Assembly: GCA_006844765.1 (NCBI GenBank)
Contig: SPJV01000209.1
Location: forward strand, 1-55,269
Reading direction: 5' to 3'
DNA length: 55,269 nucleotides
DNA from: Alphaproteobacteria bacterium
GTDB lineage: Bacteria > Pseudomonadota > Alphaproteobacteria > UBA8366 > Aestuariispiraceae
Positions within the stretch are counted from its first letter, which is position 1. Every line of letters starts with the position of its first letter. A program made the position numbers and the translations under genes. The notes beneath the pieces were generated by a model that ran no database searches, was not told the DNA's origin, and was given only the letters and a program-made list of their open reading frames with translations. This document shows positions 17,399 to 24,726 of the stretch, in pieces.

Positions 17399-18766
17399 TT
17401 ACGAGATGAGGCGTAGTCCACGACCAGGCTCATTTGTATCAAGGAAATCACCTGCCCGCCCAGTTCTCCAATAGCCGTCCGCATCCCGGCGTTCTGGATC
17501 TCCTGGTGGTGACCCCCACCGTCCTGCCCCGATCAAGGAGCCGCGTAGGCTAAGGCTTCCCGCCGCGATCTCGGTCGGGGCTGTCAGTCGCACTTCAACG
17601 CCGGGTAAGGGAAGGCCGATGGCACCATTTCCACCGCCCTTGATCAGACGCCAGGTGATCAGGCCGCTTGCTGCGCCGACAGACCAGCCGGCAATCAAGG
17701 GGACACGCTCACCCCGGGCCTTCAGACCAGCAGTATTCCACCGGCGGACAAGGCTTTCAGTGACGGGTCCAAGTGCAATGCCTGCTTGCAGCTCTGCGAA
17801 ACACCGGTCAGCCAGTGCCGTGTCTTCTTCGGTCCGGTCCAACAGGCTCTCTATCCCGCGCGGGCGGTCCAGGATCAGTGTTGGCCCAGGCTTTCCCGAC
17901 CGTTCAATGGCGCCATGAACCAGCCTTTGAGCACTGCGCGGGTCAAGCCGGATCAGGCGCCCGCCTTGCGCCAGCGCTAGCAGAAATGCTTCCAGGCCCG
18001 CGCCGGCATCGGAGAGCGCCGCTGTTGTCGCAACAACCGGCGTGCGCTCCCGCAAGAATGGGAATGCCGTGAGGAAAGCACGCTGCTTTTCGGCAATATT
18101 TCTATGGGTCAAGACGGCGGGGGCGCCCCGATCATCGGGCCAGAGCAGGATAGGGCTGTCCGGCAGCACAGACTGCATGCGCGCGCCAACCTCACCGGTG
18201 ATCTTCGTGCGTAAGAGGATCCGCATGCCGTCGCCACCGGCCCGAACCTCAACAAAGCGCTTGCCGGTATCCGTTAATGCCTTGGTTAATATCGCGGCCT
18301 GTTGTTCGGTGTCGCAGAAACAAAAGCGCGGCGGGGCGGCCAGAATATCCTGCATGACCGTCGGTGCCGGATAGGCAGGTACGCCGGCCCGCCAGCATCC
18401 CAACATCAATGCCGCACTATCCACACCGCGTTCTGTTGCGATCAGAACCGGATCGCGCGCGCCGAGACCGCGATCAATCAGAGCCTGGGCCATGGTATCT
18501 GCCAGCCGTCCCGCATCGCCACGGGTCAAGGTTGCGCTCGGTTCGCTGATTAACACATCGTCCGGCAATGCTTCTTCAAGATGGGCGAGCCAGTTCAACG
18601 GCATGGCAGAAGAAACCGGCGGACCTTGAAACGGTTGAGACGCAATTCCGGTTAAGTCAGTGGTTCCAATCGGCCCCGTTTCAACGCGAACCTTTGCCGG
18701 CGGCAAGTTAATCGGCGCGAGGGAACCGGTAACCGGAATACCCGGAGGCGGAGCGTCAGAATTCAC
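17399..18766 (-). CDS. Degenerate AMP-binding (feruloyl-CoA-synthetase-like) protein
   Basis: 455 residues from a GTG at 18766 that overlaps the stop of the upstream methyltransferase (GTGA); the longer frame to 18928 runs inside that gene. The fold is an adenylate-forming enzyme: an N-terminal segment like feruloyl-CoA synthetases (VRVETGPIG ... NWLAHLEEALPDD), a THRN loop and DGYWRTGRAGDFLD, ending EPGRGL. The phosphate-binding loop, normally rich in T/S/G with a Lys, reads WPDDRGAPAVLTH, so a key motif is lost. The protein stops before the C-terminal lid domain. It is probably not a normal ligase; a pseudoenzyme or decaying gene. Confidence 0.65.
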   Translation of the reverse strand: MNSDAPPPGIPVTGSLAPINLPPAKVRVETGPIGTTDLTGIASQPFQGPPVSSAMPLNWLAHLEEALPDDVLISEPSATLTRGDAGRLADTMAQALIDRGLGARDPVLIATERGVDSAALMLGCWRAGVPAYPAPTVMQDILAAPPRFCFCDTEQQAAILTKALTDTGKRFVEVRAGGDGMRILLRTKITGEVGARMQSVLPDSPILLWPDDRGAPAVLTHRNIAEKQRAFLTAFPFLRERTPVVATTAALSDAGAGLEAFLLALAQGGRLIRLDPRSAQRLVHGAIERSGKPGPTLILDRPRGIESLLDRTEEDTALADRCFAELQAGIALGPVTESLVRRWNTAGLKARGERVPLIAGWSVGAASGLITWRLIKGGGNGAIGLPLPGVEVRLTAPTEIAAGSLSLRGSLIGAGRWGSPPGDPERRDADGYWRTGRAGDFLDTNEPGRGLRLIS

Positions 18767-19548
18767 GAAGCACCACCGATTGCCGCCCAACATCGGTGCG
18801 GTATTGCCAGGGGCTCCGTTGGGAATTGGGATGTCAGGATGGACGCTAGATCGGCATCGAATGCGGCGACCCCTTCCGGGGATAAGGATCCCCCTACCCC
18901 GGCGCTCGCCCTGATGCGTCCGCGCCAATCTTCATGGTTATAGGGTTGTTTGACGTCGAAGGAGAAAGTCTCAATCTTTTCAAAACCGTTTTCCGCCATA
19001 CCGGTAAGCCATTTTGGATAAACCCCGGCACCGCCACCCATTGGCCAGTCGGGTGAATGTTTTTCGATAAGCGCTTCTGTTGCCGCGACAACATTGCCGG
19101 CCAATGGCAGCCAGTCGAAATGACAGATAATCAGCGCGCCGCCCGGCTTCAAAACACGGCGCATTTCCGCAAAGGCTTCCGGACCATCGAACCAGTGCCA
19201 GCATTGACCGGCGCAGATGATATCCGCAGACCGGTCCGGGGCGCCGGTTTCTGTCGCCGTGGCAACACGAAAGTCGACTTCGACCCCTTTTTTCAGGGCA
19301 AGTTCGCGGGCGGAGTCCAGCATTGCCGGCGCGATATCAATTCCTGTAACCAGAGCACCGCGTGCCGCGAAACCACGAGCCAGCGTTCCGGTTCCAGTGC
19401 CGACATCCAGCACGGATTGACCAGGTAAACCAAGCCCGCGTGTTGCCAATTCTTCAAACAGACGCGATGGAAATCCCGCACGATGGGTTGCGTAATCCTT
19501 TGAAGTCTTGTCGAAATCGGCGGAATATCGTTCGGTCATCACATCCAC
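18763..19548 (-). CDS. Class I SAM-dependent methyltransferase
   Basis: 261 residues of the Methyltransf_11 type. Motif I is VLDVGTGTGTLARG (about 46-59), followed by the acidic end of strand 2 (GIDIAPAML), GQCWHWFD and the post-II LKPGGALIICHFDW. The substrate is not predictable, though HWFD-type family members often act on small molecules or quinones. Its stop overlaps the GTG start of the degenerate AMP-binding protein, so the two are expressed together. It diverges from the TPR/GT9 gene; the 80-bp gap must hold both promoters. Confidence 0.88.
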   Translation of the reverse strand: MDVMTERYSADFDKTSKDYATHRAGFPSRLFEELATRGLGLPGQSVLDVGTGTGTLARGFAARGALVTGIDIAPAMLDSARELALKKGVEVDFRVATATETGAPDRSADIICAGQCWHWFDGPEAFAEMRRVLKPGGALIICHFDWLPLAGNVVAATEALIEKHSPDWPMGGGAGVYPKWLTGMAENGFEKIETFSFDVKQPYNHEDWRGRIRASAGVGGSLSPEGVAAFDADLASILTSQFPTEPLAIPHRCWAAIGGAS

Positions 19549-19628
19549 GTCGTGCTAGTCTTGATTATGGCTCATGAGTGTATGCTGACCGCAAGGTTGG
19601 AAAAAGCGTTAAGGACTATCGTTTTATC

Positions 19629-21437
19629 ATGAATCCCGAAGCAAGAGATCGATTGATGCGTCGCGCGCGTCGCAGTCTCGGCGCGGGGCGGTTGGACGAT
19701 GCGGTGAAGACGTGGCGTGCTCTTCTTCTGGCAGAGCCTGAAAGCCTGCCCGGTCATGTCGGGTTGGGCACTGTCCTGCGGCGCATGGGGCGCATTGCGG
19801 AATCGGAAGCGGTCTTTCGAACCGGTTTGGAACGCCATCCCGACGCGCCGGCCTTATTGGCGGCATTGGCGGAAACACTGGCAGCCTGGGAAGCAACCGA
19901 TGAAGCGGTTGCCGCCGCTGAAAAAGCGGCAAGCCTGGCGCCGACGCGGCCGGAAGTTTTGTTGATCGTCGCGCGGCTGCGGTTCGCGCGGGGAGAGGAC
20001 ACGCGCGGTCGGGCTGCCTTGGACGCCGCCTTTGAATCCAATCCTAAACATGGTCCGACTCTCCTGGCATTGGGGCGCCGTCTGCGGCTGGAAGGCAATC
20101 CCGAGCGGGCCTTGATGGTGCTTGAGCGCGCCTTGGAGCAGTCACCGAATGATCCGGAAATCGGGGTGCAGCGCGCTTTGACACTACTTGCCGCAGGGCG
20201 TTTGGTCGAAGGTTTCCGGGCTTATGAAGCACGATGGAAAACGGCGGAGATGCGCGGGCTGGGGGGAATGGAGGCGTTGGATCCAGGGTGTCCCCCATGG
20301 GATGGGTCGCCTTTAGCAGGGCGCAGCTTGCTCATCCGTGCAGAGCAAGGGTTGAGCGAGTGCCTACAATTCTGCCGCCTTGTCGCGGGCATTGAGGGGG
20401 GGAGAATATTGCTTGAGACCCCTCAAGAACTGGTGCCCTTGATCCGGGCGAGCCGCCTTGCCGATGAGGTTGTGCCCCGCAGTTATGGCCCGGATGCCAA
20501 AGTGCCGGATGCGGATTGCTGGGCTCCCTTGATGTCGTTGCCGGATTTGCTGTCGATTGATGGAGAGGCGATTCCAACAGAGATACCTTATTTGCGTCCG
20601 GATCCCAGCTTGCTGGCACCTTGGCGGAACCGGCTTGGCAGTGGTGTTAAAATCGGAATTGCCTGGCGCGGCGGTGACCCTTTGTTTGAAGGTAGGCGAC
20701 GCGCGGTCCCCTTGTCGGCATTCCAGGCCTTGTCGTCGCTGCCCGGTGTTCGCCTAATCAGTCTTCAGAAAGGGGAGGGGCGGCAGGAAATTGATGCGGT
20801 TCCCTTTGGTGTCGAAGACCCGACGGATGAGATGGACGAGGGGGACGGGGCATTTTTAGACACAGCGGCAGTCATGGAATCGCTGGCTCTGGTTATCACG
20901 GTTGATAGTGCGATTGCGCATCTTGCAGGGGCGCTTGGTCGGCCGGTCTGGACCGTTCTTCCGGAAGGCGGTGACTGGCGGTTTGGATGGGATATGCGGG
21001 AAAGCCCTTGGTATCCAAGCATGACTTGTTTCCGCCGCACACCGCGTGGTGGCTGGCCTGCCTTGTTCGCGGAATTGGCACTCCGGATAGAGGCGATGAG
21101 GGATGGTCGCGATCCGGATACTGTAGAGCGGAAACCAATCCAGGCTGGTCCGGCTGGTCCGGCTGGCCCGGCTGGTCCGGCGGGTTTGGCAGGCGATCAA
21201 ATGGCACCTCCAACTATCGCGCAGACACCGGGGGCAACACAGACGGAAGAGTCTGAAACTGAGCGACAAGCAGAGACGCCGATGATGCCGGCCGCGCCGC
21301 TTGCCGAGCCAGCCGAGCCTGTGCGTCCTGTCGTCAATCCAGTTAAGACTCCTATTCAGGAAGACCCCTCCCATTCTGCGACGGATATGAAGGAGGAACG
21401 GCCCGCATCACCGCCTGACGGCTCGTTCGTCGTATAA
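19629..21437 (+). CDS. TPR protein with GT9-like glycosyltransferase domain
   Basis: 602 residues from ATG 19629; an upstream ATG at 19578 adds 17 residues. Residues 1 to about 190 are five or so TPRs (alternating Ala/Leu/Gly pattern). From about 230 to 500 comes a GT-B-like domain of the TPR-glycosyltransferase type: IGIAWRGG, ITVDSAIAHLAGALGRPVW and SPWYPSM, resembling GT9 heptosyltransferase C-halves. The tail from about 510 holds a GPAGPAGPAG collagen-like run and a Pro/Glu/Thr-rich disordered end. It could modify surface glycans or flagellin. No partner gene is adjacent. Confidence 0.8.
   Translation: MNPEARDRLMRRARRSLGAGRLDDAVKTWRALLLAEPESLPGHVGLGTVLRRMGRIAESEAVFRTGLERHPDAPALLAALAETLAAWEATDEAVAAAEKAASLAPTRPEVLLIVARLRFARGEDTRGRAALDAAFESNPKHGPTLLALGRRLRLEGNPERALMVLERALEQSPNDPEIGVQRALTLLAAGRLVEGFRAYEARWKTAEMRGLGGMEALDPGCPPWDGSPLAGRSLLIRAEQGLSECLQFCRLVAGIEGGRILLETPQELVPLIRASRLADEVVPRSYGPDAKVPDADCWAPLMSLPDLLSIDGEAIPTEIPYLRPDPSLLAPWRNRLGSGVKIGIAWRGGDPLFEGRRRAVPLSAFQALSSLPGVRLISLQKGEGRQEIDAVPFGVEDPTDEMDEGDGAFLDTAAVMESLALVITVDSAIAHLAGALGRPVWTVLPEGGDWRFGWDMRESPWYPSMTCFRRTPRGGWPALFAELALRIEAMRDGRDPDTVERKPIQAGPAGPAGPAGPAGLAGDQMAPPTIAQTPGATQTEESETERQAETPMMPAAPLAEPAEPVRPVVNPVKTPIQEDPSHSATDMKEERPASPPDGSFVV
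21143..21192 (+). repeat. 9-bp microsatellite encoding (GPA)n
   Basis: Five tandem copies of a GGTCCGGCT-like 9-mer inside the TPR/GT9 gene encode a Gly-Pro-Ala run. The copy number could vary between strains without shifting the frame. Confidence 0.75.
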
Positions 21438-21601
21438 GGCGTACACACGAGATGGTTACAAAAATGTAGTCGAATTTGCCTTGTTTTCGCCATGCTTACG
21501 GACGAGTCTGTTGGCCATCGAAGATCGGGCGCGGGGGATGCGATGGGCAGGGTGTGCCGGTTTCGTTTTCTGATTATTTAAGGGTTTGGAAGGAGGCTCC
21601 G

Positions 21602-22063
21602 ATGCATCGTTTTTTCTCGCTACTCGTTCTTGCGGTGGCACTCATGGCCATGCCCATGGCTGGGGAAGCCATGAGTTTTGGCAGCAATGCGCCTGAATCA
21701 TCCGAAGGCCCGACCCTTGAAGAAGGGCGGGATCTGGCACTGTCCGGCGACTATAAAGGCGCCATCGACAAGCTGCAGATGGTCGTTGATTCCGAACCGA
21801 ATAACGCGGATGCCTGGAACATGCTGGGGTTCAGCTATCGGAATGACGGGCAAATGGATGACGCTTGGGATGCTTATGAGCAGGCACTGGCCATCGATCC
21901 AGGCCATAAGGGCGCGCATGAATATATTGGTGAATGGTATCTGATGCAGGGGGATCTCGCTTCCGCCAAGGCCCAGGTGACAAAACTGCAGGCCCTTTGC
22001 CCGAGCGGCTGTATCGAACTGGACACCCTGACCAAGAAGGTGGCCAGCGCGACCAACTCTTGA
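21602..22063 (+). CDS. Secreted tetratricopeptide-repeat protein
   Basis: 153 residues from ATG 21602, chosen because AGGAGG lies five bases upstream and a clean signal peptide follows (FFSLLVLAVALMAMPMAGEA). The mature protein has two to three TPRs (GRDLALSGDYKGAIDKL, NADAWNMLGFSYRNDGQ, KGAHEYIGEWYLMQGD) and two close cysteines (CPSGC), which could form a disulfide. It is a periplasmic protein-interaction module of the cytochrome-biogenesis-like small TPR class, with partner unknown. Confidence 0.85.
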   Translation: MHRFFSLLVLAVALMAMPMAGEAMSFGSNAPESSEGPTLEEGRDLALSGDYKGAIDKLQMVVDSEPNNADAWNMLGFSYRNDGQMDDAWDAYEQALAIDPGHKGAHEYIGEWYLMQGDLASAKAQVTKLQALCPSGCIELDTLTKKVASATNS

Positions 22064-22085
22064 TCGGACCTCCGCTCCGACGAGG

Positions 22086-22175
22086 ATTTAGATGGCTGAT
22101 ATGGTGGGCTCGTGGATCGAAAGGTGCACGGGTCCAATCATTTGCGGGCAAAGATATGTAAAGGCCCATCTAAAT
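22086..22175 (+). ncRNA. Candidate terminator or structured element
   Basis: A perfect 10-bp inverted repeat ATTTAGATGG (22086-22095) / CCATCTAAAT (22166-22175) ends in TTTTG, 23 bp after the TPR gene stop. The 70 bases inside contain TGGATC/GGTCCA and TTTG-CGGG-CAAA hairpins, giving a possible three-way junction. The T run suggests a terminator for the TPR gene, but the complexity is more than a simple terminator needs. Confidence 0.35.
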
Positions 22176-22291
22176 TTTGTACCTAAGGATGGGAAATCAC
22201 CGCAGACTCTTCGATCTCTCCGCCTCGAGTGGGGCCTGGACCGGGGATTGCAAGGCAATTTCCTGTCTATCATGGACCTTGGAGCCTGACG

Positions 22292-23263
22292 ATGAGCAGC
22301 GGCCAGACAACCCGCGACTACGATCCAAATGATGGCTATGTGCCATTCAAACAGCGGTTCCTGGCCTGGTGGGAAGGGGTTGAGGCGTCGACCCTGGTCA
22401 ATGCTGATGATGCCGAACCGGAGATGATGGCGGCACCTGACCCGAACGCGATTATCGTCGATAGTCAAACGGAAGAAGAACGGCCCGTCTGGTCGGAAGA
22501 ACGCATTCGCTTCGCACGACGTCTTTGGGAGAAACAGCCGGAAGATGAGGTCGTTGCGCCGGGCGGGGCGGATTATAGCGTATCTTTGTTTCAAGCGATG
22601 GAACTTGGCCGATCTTCAACAGTGCTGGACCTTTCCGCTGGGCTGGGTGGCGGCACACGCCGCGCGGCGAGAACACTGAACACCACGATCGATGGACGGG
22701 AGAGCGATCCCGATCTGGCACATGCGGCAAGTGCGCTATCGGATCGGCACCGCATGTTTCGTATGGCCCCTATCGAACATTATGATCCCGATAGTTTTGA
22801 GCTGAACGAAAGGCACTATGACGGTATTCTTGTGCGCGAAACGCTGTTCCGGCATCGCAATAAGAACCGCAGTTTCGAGATGCTCTACAACGCATTGAAG
22901 CCGCGCGGTCATCTCATCCTGACCGACATCGTTTTACCGAATGAGGCGGCGGCGGGCAGCCGGGTCCTGAAGGGTTGGATGGAGCGGATGCCGAAAGGCA
23001 TCGTCCTGTGGACGGCGGATAACTACAAACGCACCTTCCGCGCCAAGGGCATGGATATTAAAGATTATGCCGACGAATCGGATGACCATCGGGCGATGAT
23101 CCTGAAGAGCTGGCACAGCTTCGTTGGGTCATTGTCCAAGGATGAACTGACCCGTGACTTCGTCGATGAAATGATGTTGGAAGCGGAGTATTGGATGCTC
23201 TTACTGCGGGCGTTGGAGTTTGGTGCGCTTCGCTTCATGCGGGCCCATGTAGTCCGAACCTAA
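22292..23263 (+). CDS. SAM-dependent methyltransferase-like protein
   Basis: 323 residues from ATG 22292, with GGAG eight bases upstream. A Rossmann methyltransferase core starts about residue 100: VLDLSAGLGGGTRRAAR (motif I), IDGRESDPDLA (acidic loop), YDGILVRETLF and LKPRGHLILTDIVLP (post-II). The N-terminal 95 residues and the C-terminal helical part (about 235-323) are not familiar. Motif I is intact, so it probably binds SAM. It stands alone, convergent with nrdB. Confidence 0.75.
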   Translation: MSSGQTTRDYDPNDGYVPFKQRFLAWWEGVEASTLVNADDAEPEMMAAPDPNAIIVDSQTEEERPVWSEERIRFARRLWEKQPEDEVVAPGGADYSVSLFQAMELGRSSTVLDLSAGLGGGTRRAARTLNTTIDGRESDPDLAHAASALSDRHRMFRMAPIEHYDPDSFELNERHYDGILVRETLFRHRNKNRSFEMLYNALKPRGHLILTDIVLPNEAAAGSRVLKGWMERMPKGIVLWTADNYKRTFRAKGMDIKDYADESDDHRAMILKSWHSFVGSLSKDELTRDFVDEMMLEAEYWMLLLRALEFGALRFMRAHVVRT

Positions 23264-23324
23264 CGGCGTCGGGTATCCAAACAATCAAGTGACACGCTCC
23301 CTGGGCAAACCGCACCCACGCTTG

Positions 23325-24284
23325 TCAGTCGAAAGCTTCGTCCCATGTTCCCTTGGTCGATGCTTTTGAATATTCCGTTGCCCGGTTCTCAAAGAAGTTC
23401 GCGTGTTCGACGCCGTTCAACATCTCGTCCATCCAGCGCAACGGATTCTTCTCTACGTGATAGATCGGGTTTAGCTGCAGCTGAACCAGACGGCGATCCG
23501 CGATGTAGCGGATGTATTGCTTGACCTCTTCAGCGGTCAATCCTTCAACCGCACCCGTGGAGAAAGCGAGATCGATGAAGGCGTCTTCATGTTCGACGAT
23601 TGTATCGCAGGCTTTGTACAGATCGCGTTGAAGCTCTTCGGTCCAGATTTCCGGGTTCTCTGAAACGAAAGTCCGGAACAGGCGGACGATGGAGGCCGTG
23701 TGAAGTGATTCGTCCCGGACCGACCAACTGACGATCTGGCCCATGCCCTTCATCTTATTGAAGCGCGGGAAGTTCATCAGCATGGCGAAAGACGCGAACA
23801 GTTGTAACCCTTCGGTAAAGCCACCGAATACGGCCAGCGTCTTGGCGATATCTTCCTTCGTATCGACACCCCAATCCTGCATATAGTCGTATTTGTCCTT
23901 CATCTCTTTGTATTTGAGGAAGGCTTGATACTCGACCTCCGGCATGCCGATGGTGTCCAACAAATGACTGTAAGCGGCGATATGGACTGTTTCCATATTG
24001 GAGAAAGCGGCCAACATCATCTGAACTTCGGTCGGTTGGAAGACCCGCGAATAATGCCGCATGTAGCAGTTATTCACCTCAACATCCGCCTGGGTGAAGA
24101 AGCGGAAAATCTGGGTCAGGAGGTTGCGCTCCGCCTCGGACAGGTTCTTGTGCCAGTCCTTGACGTCATCCGCCAAGGGAACCTCTTCCGGCAGCCAATG
24201 AATGCGTTGCTGGGTCAGCCAGGCCTCATAGGCCCAGGGGTAGCTGAATGGCTTGTAGACGGGGCTGGCATCCAACAGCGACAT
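23325..24284 (-). CDS. nrdB: Ribonucleoside-diphosphate reductase beta subunit (class Ia)
   Basis: 319 residues. NrdB houses the diiron centre and tyrosyl radical that start ribonucleotide reduction in NrdA. The metal-ligand and radical motif NMETVHIAAYSHLL keeps Glu, His and the radical Tyr with the class Ia spacing; a second set lies in FTEGLQLF and RDESLHT. There is no N-terminal ATP-cone. AGGAG is nine bases from ATG 24284. It has its own promoter with two NrdR-like boxes and is separated from nrdA by a DUF2188-like gene. Confidence 0.96.
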   Translation of the reverse strand: MSLLDASPVYKPFSYPWAYEAWLTQQRIHWLPEEVPLADDVKDWHKNLSEAERNLLTQIFRFFTQADVEVNNCYMRHYSRVFQPTEVQMMLAAFSNMETVHIAAYSHLLDTIGMPEVEYQAFLKYKEMKDKYDYMQDWGVDTKEDIAKTLAVFGGFTEGLQLFASFAMLMNFPRFNKMKGMGQIVSWSVRDESLHTASIVRLFRTFVSENPEIWTEELQRDLYKACDTIVEHEDAFIDLAFSTGAVEGLTAEEVKQYIRYIADRRLVQLQLNPIYHVEKNPLRWMDEMLNGVEHANFFENRATEYSKASTKGTWDEAFD

Positions 24285-24336
24285 GCGCGGTAACTCCTGG
24301 AAAGACGGTGTCGGTCCATGTTTCGATCAAGCGCGA

Positions 24337-24364
24337 AATGTAGCATATCTTGGGGTTTGGGCAA
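24337..24364 (-). promoter_or_regulatory. Predicted nrdB promoter
   Basis: On the minus strand TTGCCC (24364-24359), a 16-bp spacer and TACATT (24342-24337). The proximal NrdR-like box (24340-24355) covers the spacer and the -10, the expected place for repression. The transcript would have a leader of about 45 nt before nrdB. Confidence 0.45.
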
Positions 24365-24386
24365 GATCGATTACTATATCTTGTGA
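24340..24386. promoter_or_regulatory. Paired NrdR-box-like sites upstream of nrdB
   Basis: TTACTATATCTTGTGA (24371-24386) matches the NrdR consensus ACACwAwATmTwGTGT at about 13 of 16 positions. GTAGCATATCTTGGGG (24340-24355) matches about 10, with the ATATCTTG core intact. Their starts are 31 bp apart, three helical turns, as NrdR pairs usually are. NrdR, an ATP-cone repressor, is not encoded in the window. Confidence 0.7.
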
Positions 24387-24410
24387 GATACCCACAAGAT
24401 TTACACAGAC

Positions 24411-24419
24411 TTACCCACA
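24411..24419. promoter_or_regulatory. DnaA-box-like TTACCCACA upstream of nrdB
   Basis: TTACCCACA differs from the DnaA box TTATCCACA by one base; a related ATACCCACA lies at 24388-24396. The same TTACCCACA recurs upstream of nrdA (27014-27022). DnaA regulation of nrd genes is known in E. coli. Confidence 0.4.
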
Positions 24420-24448
24420 AACAATTTCTGAATTCCCTTTTAACGGGC

Positions 24449-24649
24449 TTAAGGCAGGGAGTATTTGAGAATTACAGGGGAGTTGCTGGTCTCTAAGAAC
24501 AATGTGCTGGGTGCATGCTTCCGGGCGGTGCCGCCGGCGAAATCGACCGCTTCCTGCCGCGTATCAAAGCGCCGAAGCGCTCGTTTCGCCCCTTCCTTGA
24601 GAACCTTCCAAAACCCGTCTTCCCACGTCACACGATAGGTATCGACCAT
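24449..24649 (-). CDS. DUF2188-like small protein
   Basis: 66 residues with AGAGGA eight bases upstream of ATG 24649. The pattern YRVTWEDGFWKVLKEGAKRA ... FDTRQEAVDFA resembles DUF2188, a small beta-alpha module of unknown role. It lies between nrdA (77 bp) and nrdB (164 bp) on the same strand and should share the nrdA transcript. Nothing ties DUF2188 to ribonucleotide reduction otherwise, so the position may be chance. Confidence 0.7.
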   Translation of the reverse strand: MVDTYRVTWEDGFWKVLKEGAKRALRRFDTRQEAVDFAGGTARKHAPSTLFLETSNSPVILKYSLP

Positions 24650-24726
24650 TGAACTATCCTCTCTAACCAGGGGGGAACTAACTCCTCATCAAGCAGGTAC
24701 TTTAGACGTCCGCCCGCTGCGCAGGG

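Noticed and set aside
22100..22170. tRNA-like sequence on the minus strand ending CCCACCA with TTTCGATC before it
   Set aside because: Acceptor and T-stems do not pair properly and no anticodon arm fits, so it is not a tRNA.
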